NCBI GenBank assembly: GCA_013214355.1
Contig: JABSSL010000080.1
Location: forward strand, 44,844-108,843
Direction of reading: 5' to 3'
DNA length: 64,000 nucleotides
DNA from: Saprospiraceae bacterium
GTDB lineage: Bacteria; Bacteroidota; Bacteroidia; Chitinophagales; Saprospiraceae
Shown one piece after another: positions 27,460-36,808 of the stretch. Both the position numbers and the translations under genes were made by a program. Numbering within the stretch: the first letter of the stretch is position 1; each line of letters starts with the position of its first letter. The notes under the pieces were generated by a model that was not told the DNA's origin, ran no database searches, and saw nothing but the letters and a program-made list of their open reading frames with translations.

Positions 27460-27858
27460 CTATAAGGAAATATCCCGAAGCTTTTCCACCGTTAACGGCT
27501 TCTGAAGATACCCCTTGATGACCGGGAATTCATAGGCTTTCGCTAAATCTTTAGGATTATCAGAAGTGGTGAGAATGATGGTGCGAAAGCCATAGCGTTC
27601 TGCACGTTCAAATACAGTGGGATACTTTTCAATCAACTCAAAGCCTGTATACTTAGGCATATTGATATCTAAAAGAATCAAACTATGGTCAGTATGGTCC
27701 GATGGAGCAGGTGGGATATCGAATAACAATTTCATTCCATCATCTACATTGTCCGCTACTAATATCGTTTCCGCTAGCTCTTCATGCTCAATAATATATC
27801 GATGATAATAGTTTACAGCAACATCATCATCAATCAAAATAATTTGCTTAAAAGTCAT
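27460..27858 (-). CDS. Single-domain response regulator (receiver only)
   Basis: 132 residues, all one receiver domain. Acidic pocket D10-D12, phosphoacceptor D64 in LILLDINMPKYTG, T97/T98 in IILTTSDNP and K120 in YLQKPLT. There is no output domain, so it should act by protein-protein contact in a phosphorelay or with a hybrid kinase located elsewhere. It ends 3 bp from the convergent T9SS gene. No kinase gene is adjacent. Confidence 0.92.
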   Translation of the reverse strand: MTFKQIILIDDDVAVNYYHRYIIEHEELAETILVADNVDDGMKLLFDIPPAPSDHTDHSLILLDINMPKYTGFELIEKYPTVFERAERYGFRTIILTTSDNPKDLAKAYEFPVIKGYLQKPLTVEKLRDISL

Positions 27859-28040
27859 TACAAGTACGAGTTAGAAAGTAGAAGCTTTTCGCAGGGACAT
27901 TAGTCAGGAGTACAACCTGTTATACTGCTAACTCGTCGACAAGTTTCAGTTAAAGCAAGGAAGGTGAATTTAAAAAAGGCATTCCATGCTTTCCCTATTA
28001 ACGAATTACAGATCTATCTGATTATCAAATAGTGGGGAAA

Positions 28041-28079
28041 AGTTAAGTGGCTTTTCCAAATAATCCAATCCACTTAACT
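28041..28079 (-). terminator. Terminator for proS
   Basis: AGTTAAGTGG (28041-28050) and CCACTTAACT (28070-28079) form a perfect 10-bp stem with a 19-base loop just past the proS stop. Read on the minus strand it is followed by TTTTCCCC. The stem is AT-rich, so efficiency is uncertain. Confidence 0.5.
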
Positions 28080-28080
28080 C

Positions 28081-29556
28081 CTAGTAAGCTTTAGCAAACA
28101 AAACACGTTCCTTTGAAGGTTTACCGGTCAACACGCATTTGCCTGCTTCTTGCTCATTATCATTTGGAATACATCGGATCGTAGCCTTTGTCAATTCCTT
28201 AATCTTCAATTCTGTCTCCTTGGTTCCATCCCAATGGGCTGAAACGAATCCAGGTATGTCCTGTTCAAGGACAGACTTGAAGTCATCAAAATTATCAACT
28301 GAAGTAGTATGCTTCGCACGAAAATCCAACGCAGTTTGAAACAGATTATCCTGAATTTCTCCAAGTAATTGCTCAACGTATCCAGCCACGCCATCTACAG
28401 GGATACTGGATTTCTCCTTGGTATCTCGCCGAGCCACCTCTACCACACCATTCTCTAGATCACGTTTCCCAATCCCTATCCTTACAGGCACACCTTCCAT
28501 CTCGTATTGGGCGAACTTAAAGCCTGGTCGTTTCTTTAGATCGAGATCATATTTCACACTAATCCCTTTCGCTTTTAAAGCAGCCATCACCTTATCAGCC
28601 ACTTCTCCAATCTCTGGACTAGGCTTTGGAATCGGCACAATTACGACCTGGGTAGGAGCTAGCTTTGGTGGAATAACCAAGCCACTATCGTCTGAGTGTG
28701 TCATGATCAAACCTCCTATCAAACGGGTGGAAACACCCCAGGAAGTAGCCCAAACCAATTCTTCTTTATTGTTTTCATTCAAGAATTTCACATCAAATGC
28801 CCGGGCAAAATTCTGCCCGAGGAAATGCGAAGTTCCGGCCTGCAACGCCTTCCCATCCTGCATCAGCGCCTCGATGGTCAAGGTATCTTCCGCACCAGCG
28901 AATCTTTCATTAGCCGTCTTAGCCCCTCTCACCACTGGCATCGCCATATACTCTTCGGCAAAGGTGGCGTAGACCTCTTGCATTTGGCGCGCCTCAGCAA
29001 TCGCCTCCTCCTTAGTAGCATGGGCTGTATGGCCTTCTTGCCATAGGAATTCGGCTGTACGTAAGAATAAGCGAGTACGCATTTCCCAACGCACTACATT
29101 CGCCCACTGATTAATCAATAAGGGAAGATCTCGATAAGAATTGATCCAGTCTTTGTAGGTATGCCAGATGATCGTTTCTGAGGTAGGACGAACGATCAGT
29201 TCTTCTTCTAATTTAGCCTTAGGATCCACCACTACTCCACTTCCATCAGGGGCATTCATCAAGCGATGATGCGTTACCACTGCACACTCTTTGGCAAATC
29301 CTTCAACGTGTTCAGCCTCACGACTAAGGAAACTTTTAGGTATGAAAAGCGGAAAGTAGGCATTTACATGGCCGGTATCCTTGAACATTTTGTCCAATTG
29401 ACCTTGCATTTTTTCCCATAACGCAAAACCTTTCGGCTTGATCACCATACATCCTCGAACCGCGGAATTATCAGCTAAGCCCGCCTTTTTAACAATATCA
29501 ATGTACCACTGGGAATAATCCTCCTCTCGACTAGTAATTACCTTCGACTTAGACAT
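28081..29556 (-). CDS. proS: Prolyl-tRNA synthetase (short, archaeal/eukaryotic-type)
   Basis: 491 residues, the length of the type lacking the bacterial editing insertion. It charges tRNA-Pro with proline. Class II motifs are present: the start [22 protein letters not shown], motif 2 region [17 protein letters not shown] and [20 protein letters not shown], and motif 3 region [20 protein letters not shown]. The C-terminal anticodon-binding domain starts near PTQVVIVPI. The protein ends [10 protein letters not shown], as in this subgroup. It stands alone, with a hairpin after its stop and a 320-bp upstream region. Confidence 0.97.
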   Translation of the reverse strand: MSKSKVITSREEDYSQWYIDIVKKAGLADNSAVRGCMVIKPKGFALWEKMQGQLDKMFKDTGHVNAYFPLFIPKSFLSREAEHVEGFAKECAVVTHHRLMNAPDGSGVVVDPKAKLEEELIVRPTSETIIWHTYKDWINSYRDLPLLINQWANVVRWEMRTRLFLRTAEFLWQEGHTAHATKEEAIAEARQMQEVYATFAEEYMAMPVVRGAKTANERFAGAEDTLTIEALMQDGKALQAGTSHFLGQNFARAFDVKFLNENNKEELVWATSWGVSTRLIGGLIMTHSDDSGLVIPPKLAPTQVVIVPIPKPSPEIGEVADKVMAALKAKGISVKYDLDLKKRPGFKFAQYEMEGVPVRIGIGKRDLENGVVEVARRDTKEKSSIPVDGVAGYVEQLLGEIQDNLFQTALDFRAKHTTSVDNFDDFKSVLEQDIPGFVSAHWDGTKETELKIKELTKATIRCIPNDNEQEAGKCVLTGKPSKERVLFAKAY

Positions 29557-29876
29557 CTATCAGGCTGATTTTAACAGATTTATAACACAATATCTACTAT
29601 AATTTGACGATCAAATTTGTGACTAAATGTAGACTAGCATCGTCATAATTACAGTTAAACAGTGATTCTGAACGACAAGTTCCTTTTCAGCTGAAAGACA
29701 CTAGCAAAACAACTATGAGCGAATGTTAAAGCTCTTTTCTTTTATTTCGGAATGACTTTAACATTACCAATTAGACATTTTAATAGTGTTTTAACTAAAA
29801 AATCGGCACAAAAGTAATAATTTACGTGTTGTAAGCTGTAAGAGAGTCACAGTAATTGCATTTAAAATTATCTTTT
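29557..29876. other. Intergenic region, proS / low-complexity protein
   Basis: 320 bp, AT-rich, between two divergent starts. The only structure noticed is AATTTGA-CGA-TCAAATT (29601-29617), a perfect 7-bp inverted repeat 45 bp before the proS start, a possible operator. No small gene was found. Confidence 0.4.
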
Positions 29877-31124
29877 ATGAAAAACTATAGATTGTCAACA
29901 TTTCTGGTAGCATTGTTGACCTTGGCAAGTTGGGGTGCACTACAGGCACAGTATGACGACCTGTACTTCGATCCAGACACGGATATTGAGTATAGCGAAT
30001 CAGATTTCGTGGACGACTACCAGGATGACTACGAATATGAATATGATGACGATGAGTATGAGTTTGATGATTATGATTATCAGTACTCTTCTCGAATCAG
30101 AAGATTCCACCGCAACTACTACGGATTCAACTACTATGATCCGGTATATGTAGACGTTGCTTATTATGATCCTTTCTTCACACCTGGTGCATCCACCGTT
30201 TTGATCTACGATGATTTCTATACTTACAATAGTTTCCGTCGCTGGAATCGTTGGAATAGAATCAATCGCTGGAATAGATTCAACCGTTGGAACCGCTTTG
30301 GCGCCTGGGATCCTTTCTTCAGCCCGTTTGCAGCTCGTAGAGCCGCCTGGGGTGGATTTGGCCCTGCTTGGGGTGGTGGATTCAACACTTGGGGCGGAGG
30401 CTTCGGTGGCGGATTTAATAGTTGGGGCGGAGGCTTCGGCGGCGGATTCGCTGGTGCCGGATTTGGCAGTGGATATTACTGTCCTCCTTCTTGGGGTAAC
30501 AACTTTAATTACAACACTGTAAATGTTATTAACAATAACAACAGAGTTGCTTCTACTCCACGTACAAGCTCTCGCACAGTGACGAGTACTCCAAGAACCA
30601 ATGGAAGATCTTGGACAAATAGCAATACGACGAGTGGAACTAGTTCTCGTACTGGTAGATCTACTGCTAATACTCGTTCTCGTAATAGCAGTCTAGAAGT
30701 AAGAGACGTTCGCAGAAATACAGCCTCTAACAATCGCACTGCGACCAGAGGACGTACTGCTACTAGAAGTAGTGATGCGACTAGATCATACAATCAGTCT
30801 AGAAGTCGCTCTAGAACATCAGCTACGACTCCTAGCCGTAATAGATCTTACAACCAGAGTCGTTCTACTACCCGTAGTCGCTCCGTTTCTCCTAGAACAC
30901 AGAACAGAAGCTTTAACTCTTCTAGCCGTAGCAGCTCAAGAAGTTATAGTTCTCCTAGCCGCAGTAGCTCAAGAAGCTACAGCTCTCCTAGCCGCAGCAG
31001 CTCAAGAAGCTATAGCTCTCCTAGTCGTAGCAGCTCAAGAAGCTACTCTCCTAGTCGCAGCAGTAGCCCAAGCCGCTCAAGCAGCAGTCCGTCTAGAAGT
31101 CGTTCTGGCAGGGGAGGTAACTAA
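29877..31124 (+). CDS. Secreted low-complexity protein with acidic, Trp/Arg, Gly and Ser/Arg blocks
   Basis: 415 residues from MKNYRLSTFLVALLTLASWG, a signal peptide ending at LQAQ. The chain is a series of blocks: a very acidic Asp/Glu/Tyr stretch (about 22-70); a conserved-looking YSSRIRRFHRNYYGFNYYDP segment (about 71-95); a W-N-R repeat (about 122-142); a glycine-rich W-GGGF repeat (about 165-200); and then about 200 residues almost wholly Ser, Thr, Arg and Asn, ending in exact SRSSSRSYSSP units. The N-terminal block and the IRRF segment are known to me from Bacteroidota secreted proteins often mislabelled as prolyl-tRNA synthetase, perhaps because proS is the neighbour. The charge separation suggests a structural or coacervating role (inference). 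A strong terminator follows. Confidence 0.75.
   Translation: MKNYRLSTFLVALLTLASWGALQAQYDDLYFDPDTDIEYSESDFVDDYQDDYEYEYDDDEYEFDDYDYQYSSRIRRFHRNYYGFNYYDPVYVDVAYYDPFFTPGASTVLIYDDFYTYNSFRRWNRWNRINRWNRFNRWNRFGAWDPFFSPFAARRAAWGGFGPAWGGGFNTWGGGFGGGFNSWGGGFGGGFAGAGFGSGYYCPPSWGNNFNYNTVNVINNNNRVASTPRTSSRTVTSTPRTNGRSWTNSNTTSGTSSRTGRSTANTRSRNSSLEVRDVRRNTASNNRTATRGRTATRSSDATRSYNQSRSRSRTSATTPSRNRSYNQSRSTTRSRSVSPRTQNRSFNSSSRSSSRSYSSPSRSSSRSYSSPSRSSSRSYSSPSRSSSRSYSPSRSSSPSRSSSSPSRSRSGRGGN
30924..31052 (+). repeat. 33-bp in-frame tandem repeat (Ser/Arg coding)
   Basis: Three 33-bp units (30924-30956, 30957-30989, 30990-31022) and one 30-bp unit (31023-31052) encode SRSSSRSYSSP. Units differ only at a few silent positions, so the array is recent or kept homogeneous. 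It lies within the low-complexity secreted protein and keeps the reading frame. Confidence 0.9.
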
Positions 31125-31153
31125 TTTTGTCTAACCTAGTCATTTAGCTAGGT

Positions 31154-31194
31154 AAAAGTGGGTGGAGGCTATGTGTTTCCACCCACTTTTTTTT
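31154..31194 (+). terminator. Strong intrinsic terminator
   Basis: AAAAGTGGGTGGA (31154-31166) and TCCACCCACTTTT (31178-31190) form a perfect 13-bp stem with an 11-base loop, ending in a run of eight T. It follows the low-complexity protein by 30 bp. Confidence 0.85.
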
Positions 31195-31559
31195 AGCCCA
31201 CCTTTTTCGATGCCATTGAGATAGGCATCATGAGAATTACCCATCAACTATAAATATCTACTTCTACCATTTAGGAAGGAGCCAGTCTCCCAACCTTCTG
31301 GAAAACCATAAGCTTTTACTTCTGTTACAAAATATTGGACTGTAGGAATAATTACTTCTGCCAAGCCCTTCCTGATTTAGGTGTGTGCTAGTGGACCAAA
31401 TTATTGCTTATTTTTCGGAGAACAGAAGGCTTGTGTGATGGATTCCTTATTTTTGATCACGCCCCAGTATCAGGTAGGCTCAATTGACAAGCAGGAAAAC
31501 CGCCTTACCCTTCCATGGTCAACAAGGCCGCCAAATGAGTGGGATTCAAAAAAAATAGC
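31195..31559. other. Intergenic region before FadL-like porin
   Basis: 365 bp. A 60-codon frame (31381-31563) has no family character and overlaps the porin start, so it is not called. No repeat or clear promoter was found. Confidence 0.4.
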
Positions 31560-33023
31560 ATGATGAAAAAAGTATTGCGCTACTGCTGCGCCCTTGTATT
31601 CTTAATTATCAGCGCTCAATTGTCTGCCCAAACCGTACAAGACGCATTAAGGCTTTCTACCTTTGATTGGTCAGGAACTGCCAGAGCTGCCGCCGTAGGA
31701 GGAGGCATGGGAGCCCTAGGTGCGGACTTTTCCGTAGCTAGTACTAACCCTGCTGGACTGGCTTGGTTTAGAAGCTCAGACTTCACCATTACCCCGACGC
31801 TCTGGGCTTACAATACTGATGCACAGCTACAGAATGGCAACAATGGCCCTACCTCAACCAATGGAAATAGATTCGGCTTAGACAACTTTGGCATAGTGGT
31901 AGCCAATCAACCGATGAGAAGCCTGAATTGGCGTACCTCCAATTTCGCTATTGGTTTGAATCGACTAGCCAATTTTAATCAAACTTTTGAATACAACGGA
32001 CAATCGGTCGGATCTCGCATGGATCGTTTTGCCGAACTAGCCAATACTAGCGGCATTGATGACCTTTACGAAGCTAGCGTAGCCTTTGATGCTTTAGGGT
32101 TAATTGAGGACGGCAATGTTTTCCGCACGGATATTGAAAGAAACCCCGATGCTCCTATTGCCAAGACTCAAACCGTTACTACTTCTGGATCTATCAATGA
32201 GCTGGTATTTTCATTAGCAGGTAACTACCAGGAAAGGATTATGATCGGCTTAACCTTAGGAATTCCTTTCGTTAATTTGACGGATAATCGGGTATACCGT
32301 GAGACCGATCCAGGAGATGACATTCCAGTTTTCGAAGCCATGCAATTTGAGGAAAACTTGCGAACCACAGGTGCAGGTATTAACCTCAAACTAGGTATGA
32401 TTTACCGGATTAATCAAATGTCTCGAGTGGGTCTAGCTATCCATACTCCGACTGCCTACTCCCTGGAGGATTCCTACGAAACTCAGATGCAATATGATTA
32501 TTCGGAAAATGGGCTTCAAAGTGGTTTTGCGCAATCTCCAGCAGATGTGTTACCATTTGAATATACCTTAGTTACGCCTTGGCGCTTCATCGGTAGTGCA
32601 GGTTTCATTATCAATAAATCTGGATTTATCTCTGGAGATATTGAATGGGTTAATTATGGAGGCGCGAGGTTCCGATATCAAGATTTCCCGGCTGCCGAGC
32701 AAGAAATCAATGATGATATTCAAGATGGGTTAGCAAGTGCGCTGAACATCCGAGTAGGAGGAGAATTTGTCTATGAAATGCTTCGCTTCCGAGCAGGAAT
32801 TGGACTTCTGCAAGCGGGAATCACAGACAACTCGGATCTTCAGCAGGTTTATAGTGCTGGGGTAGGTTATCGTAGAAATGCTTTTTCAATTGACGCAGCC
32901 TACAGATTGCAGACTGGAGAGGACACCTTTACTCCATACCAAATAAGCAATGGTATTGAGCAAACGGTAGCTAAGGATTTTACCAATAATCGAATTATTG
33001 TTACCCTGGGATTGAAATTTTAG
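31560..33023 (+). CDS. Outer-membrane beta-barrel protein, FadL/TodX-like (OMPP1 family)
   Basis: 487 residues from MMKKVLRYCCALVFLIISAQLSAQ; start at 31560 or 31563. The mature start (ALRLSTFDWSGTARAAAVGGGMGALGADFSVASTNPAGLAW) is the signature of Bacteroidota FadL-like porins: a hatch-like N-terminus with the NPAGL motif. The rest alternates polar and aromatic strands and ends in NNRIIVTLGLKF with a terminal phenylalanine, as for barrels inserted by BamA. FadL-type channels take up hydrophobic compounds; the substrate here is unknown. Confidence 0.88.
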   Translation: MMKKVLRYCCALVFLIISAQLSAQTVQDALRLSTFDWSGTARAAAVGGGMGALGADFSVASTNPAGLAWFRSSDFTITPTLWAYNTDAQLQNGNNGPTSTNGNRFGLDNFGIVVANQPMRSLNWRTSNFAIGLNRLANFNQTFEYNGQSVGSRMDRFAELANTSGIDDLYEASVAFDALGLIEDGNVFRTDIERNPDAPIAKTQTVTTSGSINELVFSLAGNYQERIMIGLTLGIPFVNLTDNRVYRETDPGDDIPVFEAMQFEENLRTTGAGINLKLGMIYRINQMSRVGLAIHTPTAYSLEDSYETQMQYDYSENGLQSGFAQSPADVLPFEYTLVTPWRFIGSAGFIINKSGFISGDIEWVNYGGARFRYQDFPAAEQEINDDIQDGLASALNIRVGGEFVYEMLRFRAGIGLLQAGITDNSDLQQVYSAGVGYRRNAFSIDAAYRLQTGEDTFTPYQISNGIEQTVAKDFTNNRIIVTLGLKF

Positions 33024-33084
33024 AACTGATAACATACCTAACTGTTTCTAAGCATAGAAACTAGTTAACATCCGTATCGGATCG

Positions 33085-33138
33085 GCGGAGGATAAGCTCT
33101 TATCAAACGAAAATGGGAAACTAGAGCTTATCCTCCGC
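33085..33138 (+). terminator. Long perfect hairpin between porin and YdjM-like gene
   Basis: GCGGAGGATAAGCTCT (33085-33100) and AGAGCTTATCCTCCGC (33123-33138) form a perfect 16-bp stem with a 22-base loop, followed by TGTATTTTTAG. It ends 27 bp before the next gene's start, so it could terminate the porin transcript or act as a leader structure for the next gene. Confidence 0.7.
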
Positions 33139-33165
33139 TGTATTTTTAGAACCCTTGTATGAACT

Positions 33166-34380
33166 ATGGATTCAATTACACAGATAACACTTGGCGCTGC
33201 AGTTGGTGAACTGGTGCTTGGGAAAAAAGCGGGCAACCGGGCGATGCTTTGGGGAGCTATCGCTGGTACAATACCAGATTTGGACGTGATGTCTAACATG
33301 GTAGCAGATGAATTGAGTGGCCTAGCTTTTCACCGTGCTATCACGCATTCCCTTACTTTTTCATTATTGGCTCCAATCGGCTTTGGTTATTTAGTCCATA
33401 GATTGTATAAGTCGGATATTTCTACTAAAGACTTCTTCAAAGATGCCGGATGGGTCGCATTAGGGGTGTTCCTACTGATCGTCATCGGTACCCTCCCGAT
33501 GCCGATCCCTCTCCCAACAGTGCTGTCAATTGGTGGAATTGTCACCCTAAGCATTATTTTCTTCCCTATCTTATTGTTTGCCCGCGAACGCTGGCGCAGA
33601 AAACCATCTAAAAATGAAAACCCCTCCATTCGAGAATGGACCATGCTATTCTTTTGGGCCATTGTAACCCATCCTTTGCTAGATTGTTGTACCACCTACG
33701 GGACGCAATTTTTCCAGCCCTTCTTTGACTACAGAGTCGCCTTCAATAATATCTCCGTAGCTGACCCTGCCTACACCCTTCCATTCCTACTACTTTTAAT
33801 TGCAGCCTCCTTCTTCACTCGCCAGCGCCCCATTAGATCAAGATTAAATGTGGTGGGTATCACTATCAGCTCTGCCTACATGATCTTTACCTTCTGGAAT
33901 TATCAAAGAGTGAAAGAGGTTTTCGAAGACTCCTACAAGCAACAGGGCATCAACTACGAAAAAATGATGATTAGCCCGACTATCCTCAATAATATCTTAT
34001 GGCAGGGAGTAGCGGAGGGGGATACCGCCTTTTATATGGGTAATTATTCCGTTTTAGATAAAGAGCCATTAATTCCATCCTTTACGATTGTTCCAAAACA
34101 ACAAGAACTGCTGGCTCCCTATGCAGACCAAAGAGCCGTAAAGATTTTGAGTTGGTTCTCAAAGGGTTTTTATAATGTTTTAGAGAAACCTGATGGGACT
34201 TTTCAGCTCAACGATTTGCGCTTTGGCACATTTGGGGAGTATAAAGATGAAAACAGCTATATTTTCCAATTTAATTTGCAGGAAATCAATGGAGAATTGG
34301 AAGTTTTTCAAAGTGGAGAGCCTCCAGAAGATGCAGGGCGAACTTTCAATGAGTTAATCGAAAGAATTAAGGGTAAGTAA
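33166..34380 (+). CDS. Membrane-bound metal-dependent hydrolase (YdjM/DUF457 type)
   Basis: 404 residues. The N-terminus shows the family signature: MDSITQITLGAAVGELVLG, AIAGTIPDLDV, and HRAITHSLTFSLL (about 55-67), with His and Asp residues that would bind metal; a second HPLLDCCTTYGTQFFQPF lies near 165-185. About six membrane spans are spread between 60 and 250. The C-terminal 140 residues are soluble (from WNYQRVKEVFEDS) and unrecognised. The family is loosely described as LexA-binding or inner-membrane hydrolase; the true substrate is unknown. Confidence 0.8.
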   Translation: MDSITQITLGAAVGELVLGKKAGNRAMLWGAIAGTIPDLDVMSNMVADELSGLAFHRAITHSLTFSLLAPIGFGYLVHRLYKSDISTKDFFKDAGWVALGVFLLIVIGTLPMPIPLPTVLSIGGIVTLSIIFFPILLFARERWRRKPSKNENPSIREWTMLFFWAIVTHPLLDCCTTYGTQFFQPFFDYRVAFNNISVADPAYTLPFLLLLIAASFFTRQRPIRSRLNVVGITISSAYMIFTFWNYQRVKEVFEDSYKQQGINYEKMMISPTILNNILWQGVAEGDTAFYMGNYSVLDKEPLIPSFTIVPKQQELLAPYADQRAVKILSWFSKGFYNVLEKPDGTFQLNDLRFGTFGEYKDENSYIFQFNLQEINGELEVFQSGEPPEDAGRTFNELIERIKGK

Positions 34381-34557
34381 AAATCCTTTCTCTGCGCATC
34401 TAATGCTATGAGGTGATCGGTAATCATATATAAATTAAGGTGTCCCGAAAAAAAATCCGGTATTACGCAGCCTTTATCATAGCCCTTCTCGTATAGTTAA
34501 GCAGGTCCGATTTCCTAGACCTTTATTTGCCCAGCAAAAGAATATATCCCTGTTCAT

Positions 34558-35169
34558 ATGATCACCTCATTGATTAACTCCAATATTGTCCAAAGAGCAG
34601 CCTTACATTGTCGTTCATTGCTAAGTCGTTTCTTACCCACAGACTTATTCTTCCACAACCTTGAGCACACCCAGGAAGTCGTACTTGCTTGTCAATTAAT
34701 CGCCAGAGAATCAGATCTTCCCAGAAAAGAAATGGAATTATTGATTATAGCGGCTTGGTTCCACGACACTGGATATATTTTGGATTACAATGCGCATGAA
34801 CAGTATTCAGAACAGATTGCTAGAAATTGGCTAGCCCAAACGGGCTTGACCAGTCTTGATAAAGATAAAATCATAAGCTGCATTAGAGCCACACAAATGC
34901 CACAAAGGCCTCATACCCTCCTAGAGGAAATCCTTTGCGATGCGGATCTGATTCATCTTTCTACCGAAGCCTATGAAAACAAAGCCAAGCTACTGCACAA
35001 AGAATGGAAGTGTGTAAGGGGATTGAATCTAAGTCCTAAAGAATGGATGATTAATAATATAGATTTCCTGACCAATCATCAGTACTTTACCCTTTACGGA
35101 CAACGAACATTGGAAGTAAGAAAAGAAAAGAACATTAGCACCCTATTGGCAGCTTTATCTCCCGTTTGA
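34558..35169 (+). CDS. HD-domain phosphohydrolase-like protein
   Basis: 203 residues. Metal ligands of the HD fold: H33 and H37 in FFHNLEHTQEVV, H69-D70 in AAWFHDTGYILDY, and D128/D130 in ILCDADLIHL. This resembles the predicted metal-dependent HD hydrolases found next to receptor or cyclase domains in other proteins, but here it stands alone. No signal peptide. The gene faces the MOSC gene tail to tail across 48 bp containing a weak CCCTTG/CAAGGG hairpin (35183-35201). Confidence 0.85.
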   Translation: MITSLINSNIVQRAALHCRSLLSRFLPTDLFFHNLEHTQEVVLACQLIARESDLPRKEMELLIIAAWFHDTGYILDYNAHEQYSEQIARNWLAQTGLTSLDKDKIISCIRATQMPQRPHTLLEEILCDADLIHLSTEAYENKAKLLHKEWKCVRGLNLSPKEWMINNIDFLTNHQYFTLYGQRTLEVRKEKNISTLLAALSPV

Positions 35170-35217
35170 TTCGATGACCAGCCCCTTGTCTTCAGCAAGG
35201 GAATGAAATATTGGCTC

Positions 35218-36027
35218 CTATCCCAATACCTCTACGGTATCTCCAATCTTGATAGTGCCTATATCCCGAGCAGTCATGTGAACCCCAAAAATCGGTCCTC
35301 CCGTAGCATTACGGCGGTACGTAAGTAAAGTCCTCAAGGGCTCTTGCTTTGGGTGTTTCTGTCTTGTATCTAGATCAATCGTTGTAAACACACAGCGTTC
35401 ACATGATTGGTTAATAGTGAAGGTACATTCTCCAATCCGGATCTGCTTCCATTCGTCCTCTGTAAAAGCAGTATTTCCAGATATGACAATATTAGGTCTA
35501 AAGTTACGGTGATCTATAGCTTGATCGAGCTTTCCATTAAGGTCATTCATCGATGCTTCTGATACCAGTAAAATTGGGCATTGATCTGCAAAATGCACCG
35601 AATCACCTTCCTGGCCAGCGTGTTTGGGCAATACCGGTCGGATAATATCACTAGTCATGTGTAGCAATCTACATTCATGCTGTATTAAATCCGAAAACCA
35701 ACTATCAATTTCTGCACTTACAGAAATACCATGGGTTTGTCCAGAAAAGACCCTAGCAGGGATTTCCTCTTCTGATGTTGGAATTACGCCTACATTGAAG
35801 ACAAGCTCACCATCCAATGATATTTTTAGATTCCCGTTGGAGATTTCTGTACCAACTCTCAGCAAATCTTGGAATTTCCGCCCAGTGACAGCCACTCCTG
35901 CCTTATCAAAAAGTCCCCATTGTCGATCATATTGTAGTCCACGTGGGGTGACCGAAGCCGAATTCGAGTTATTACCAATAGTGGATTTAATTGGATAGGT
36001 ATAGAGGTGGGTAACACTTATACTCAT
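35218..36027 (-). CDS. MOSC-domain protein with MOSC_N barrel
   Basis: 269 residues from MSISVTHLYTYPIKS, the typical MOSC_N opening; a longer frame adds 18 unrelated residues. The first half has PRGLQYDRQWGLFD, and the MOSC core follows with FRPNIVISG, the conserved cysteine in SCERCVFTTID and the end GPIFGVHMTARDIGTIKIGD. MOSC proteins carry sulfur to or hold the molybdenum cofactor (YcbX/mARC-like). It is the fourth gene of a leftward cluster with SufS-like desulfurase, MoaD and MoaE, 16 bp after moaE. That context supports a Moco role. Confidence 0.9.
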   Translation of the reverse strand: MSISVTHLYTYPIKSTIGNNSNSASVTPRGLQYDRQWGLFDKAGVAVTGRKFQDLLRVGTEISNGNLKISLDGELVFNVGVIPTSEEEIPARVFSGQTHGISVSAEIDSWFSDLIQHECRLLHMTSDIIRPVLPKHAGQEGDSVHFADQCPILLVSEASMNDLNGKLDQAIDHRNFRPNIVISGNTAFTEDEWKQIRIGECTFTINQSCERCVFTTIDLDTRQKHPKQEPLRTLLTYRRNATGGPIFGVHMTARDIGTIKIGDTVEVLG

Positions 36028-36043
36028 AACAGAAAACTTATTT

Positions 36044-36460
36044 TTAGGGATGCGCGGCGACCCACACTTCTCCATCTTCAAATATTTCCTTTTTCCAGAT
36101 AGGAACGGTTTCTTTCAAGGTATCAATGGCATATTCACAAGCTTCAAAAGCCGCTTTACGGTGAGGGGTAGCAACAGCAATAATTACCGCAATCTCTCCT
36201 ATATCTAATACCCCAACTCTGTGATGGATAGCTATTTTATCCGCAGACCACTTTTCTTTTGCTACTTCGGCAATTTTCCGCATTTCAGAAATTGCCATTG
36301 GTTTATAGGCTTCAAATTCTAACCTCACCACCTTCTTACCTTTCGTTTGATCTCGAACGGTCCCCACAAATACTACGGTGCCACCTGCACCTGCAAAAGC
36401 AACCAATTGATTACACTCTTCGGTGGATAAGGGTACATCCTTTAATTGAATATCTATCAT
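36044..36460 (-). CDS. moaE: Molybdopterin synthase catalytic subunit
   Basis: 138 residues from MIDIQLKDVPLSTEECNQLV. MoaE joins with thiocarboxylated MoaD to insert two sulfurs into cyclic pyranopterin monophosphate. Family segments: GGTVVFVGTVRDQTKGK, LEFEAYKPMA, HHRVGVLDIGE, AVATPHRKAAFEACEYAID, and the active-site lysine in VPIWKKEIFEDGEVW. The partner moaD is 45 bp upstream. Confidence 0.95.
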   Translation of the reverse strand: MIDIQLKDVPLSTEECNQLVAFAGAGGTVVFVGTVRDQTKGKKVVRLEFEAYKPMAISEMRKIAEVAKEKWSADKIAIHHRVGVLDIGEIAVIIAVATPHRKAAFEACEYAIDTLKETVPIWKKEIFEDGEVWVAAHP

Positions 36461-36505
36461 ATTTCTTATGGTAAACAACAGTCTACGCAGCTATTGATTC
36501 ACAAT

Positions 36506-36748
36506 TTACCCTCCACTAACAGGAGGAATAATAACTACTTCGTCCTTATCGCTAATTGTATAGTCATCCTGTCGATAGGCTTCATTTACAGCAATCGCAA
36601 AAGAAGCCAATCGCTCAAAATCCGGGTAGGTAGCACATAATTGTGCCTTTAAGCTGCCCACCGTCGATTCCGCAGGGAGCTGCATGGTAAAACTGGATCC
36701 ATTTACAATATCCTTTGCTATACCAAAAGCTAAAATTTCAATGTCCAT
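36506..36748 (-). CDS. moaD: Molybdopterin synthase sulfur carrier subunit
   Basis: 80 residues from MDIEILAFGIAKDIVNG; the longer frame is not homologous. It has a ubiquitin-like beta-grasp fold ending in the essential C-terminal double glycine (DKDEVVIIPPVSGG), which is adenylated and thiocarboxylated. It lies between a SufS-type desulfurase (60 bp upstream) and moaE. The adenylating enzyme (MoeB) and MoaA/MoaC are not in the window. Confidence 0.93.
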   Translation of the reverse strand: MDIEILAFGIAKDIVNGSSFTMQLPAESTVGSLKAQLCATYPDFERLASFAIAVNEAYRQDDYTISDKDEVVIIPPVSGG

Positions 36749-36808
36749 TTCGTAAAAATAGTAGTTTGCAATAATTAAGTACTTTCCAAAGGCATTCAAA
36801 ACAGTTTC

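Noticed and set aside
28418..28972. 184-codon antisense frame in proS
   Set aside because: It is an antisense shadow of a well-supported synthetase and has no family character.
30924..31052. Possible CRISPR array
   Set aside because: The 33-bp units abut without spacers and keep the reading frame, so this is a coding tandem repeat.
30509..31134. Antisense and +1 frames rich in Leu/Val/Ala over the Ser/Arg repeats
   Set aside because: They are by-products of the tandem repeat; the signal peptide, block structure and terminator support the frame at 29877-31124.
31381..31563. 60-codon frame before the FadL-like gene
   Set aside because: It overlaps the porin start and has no signal, motif or clear promoter.
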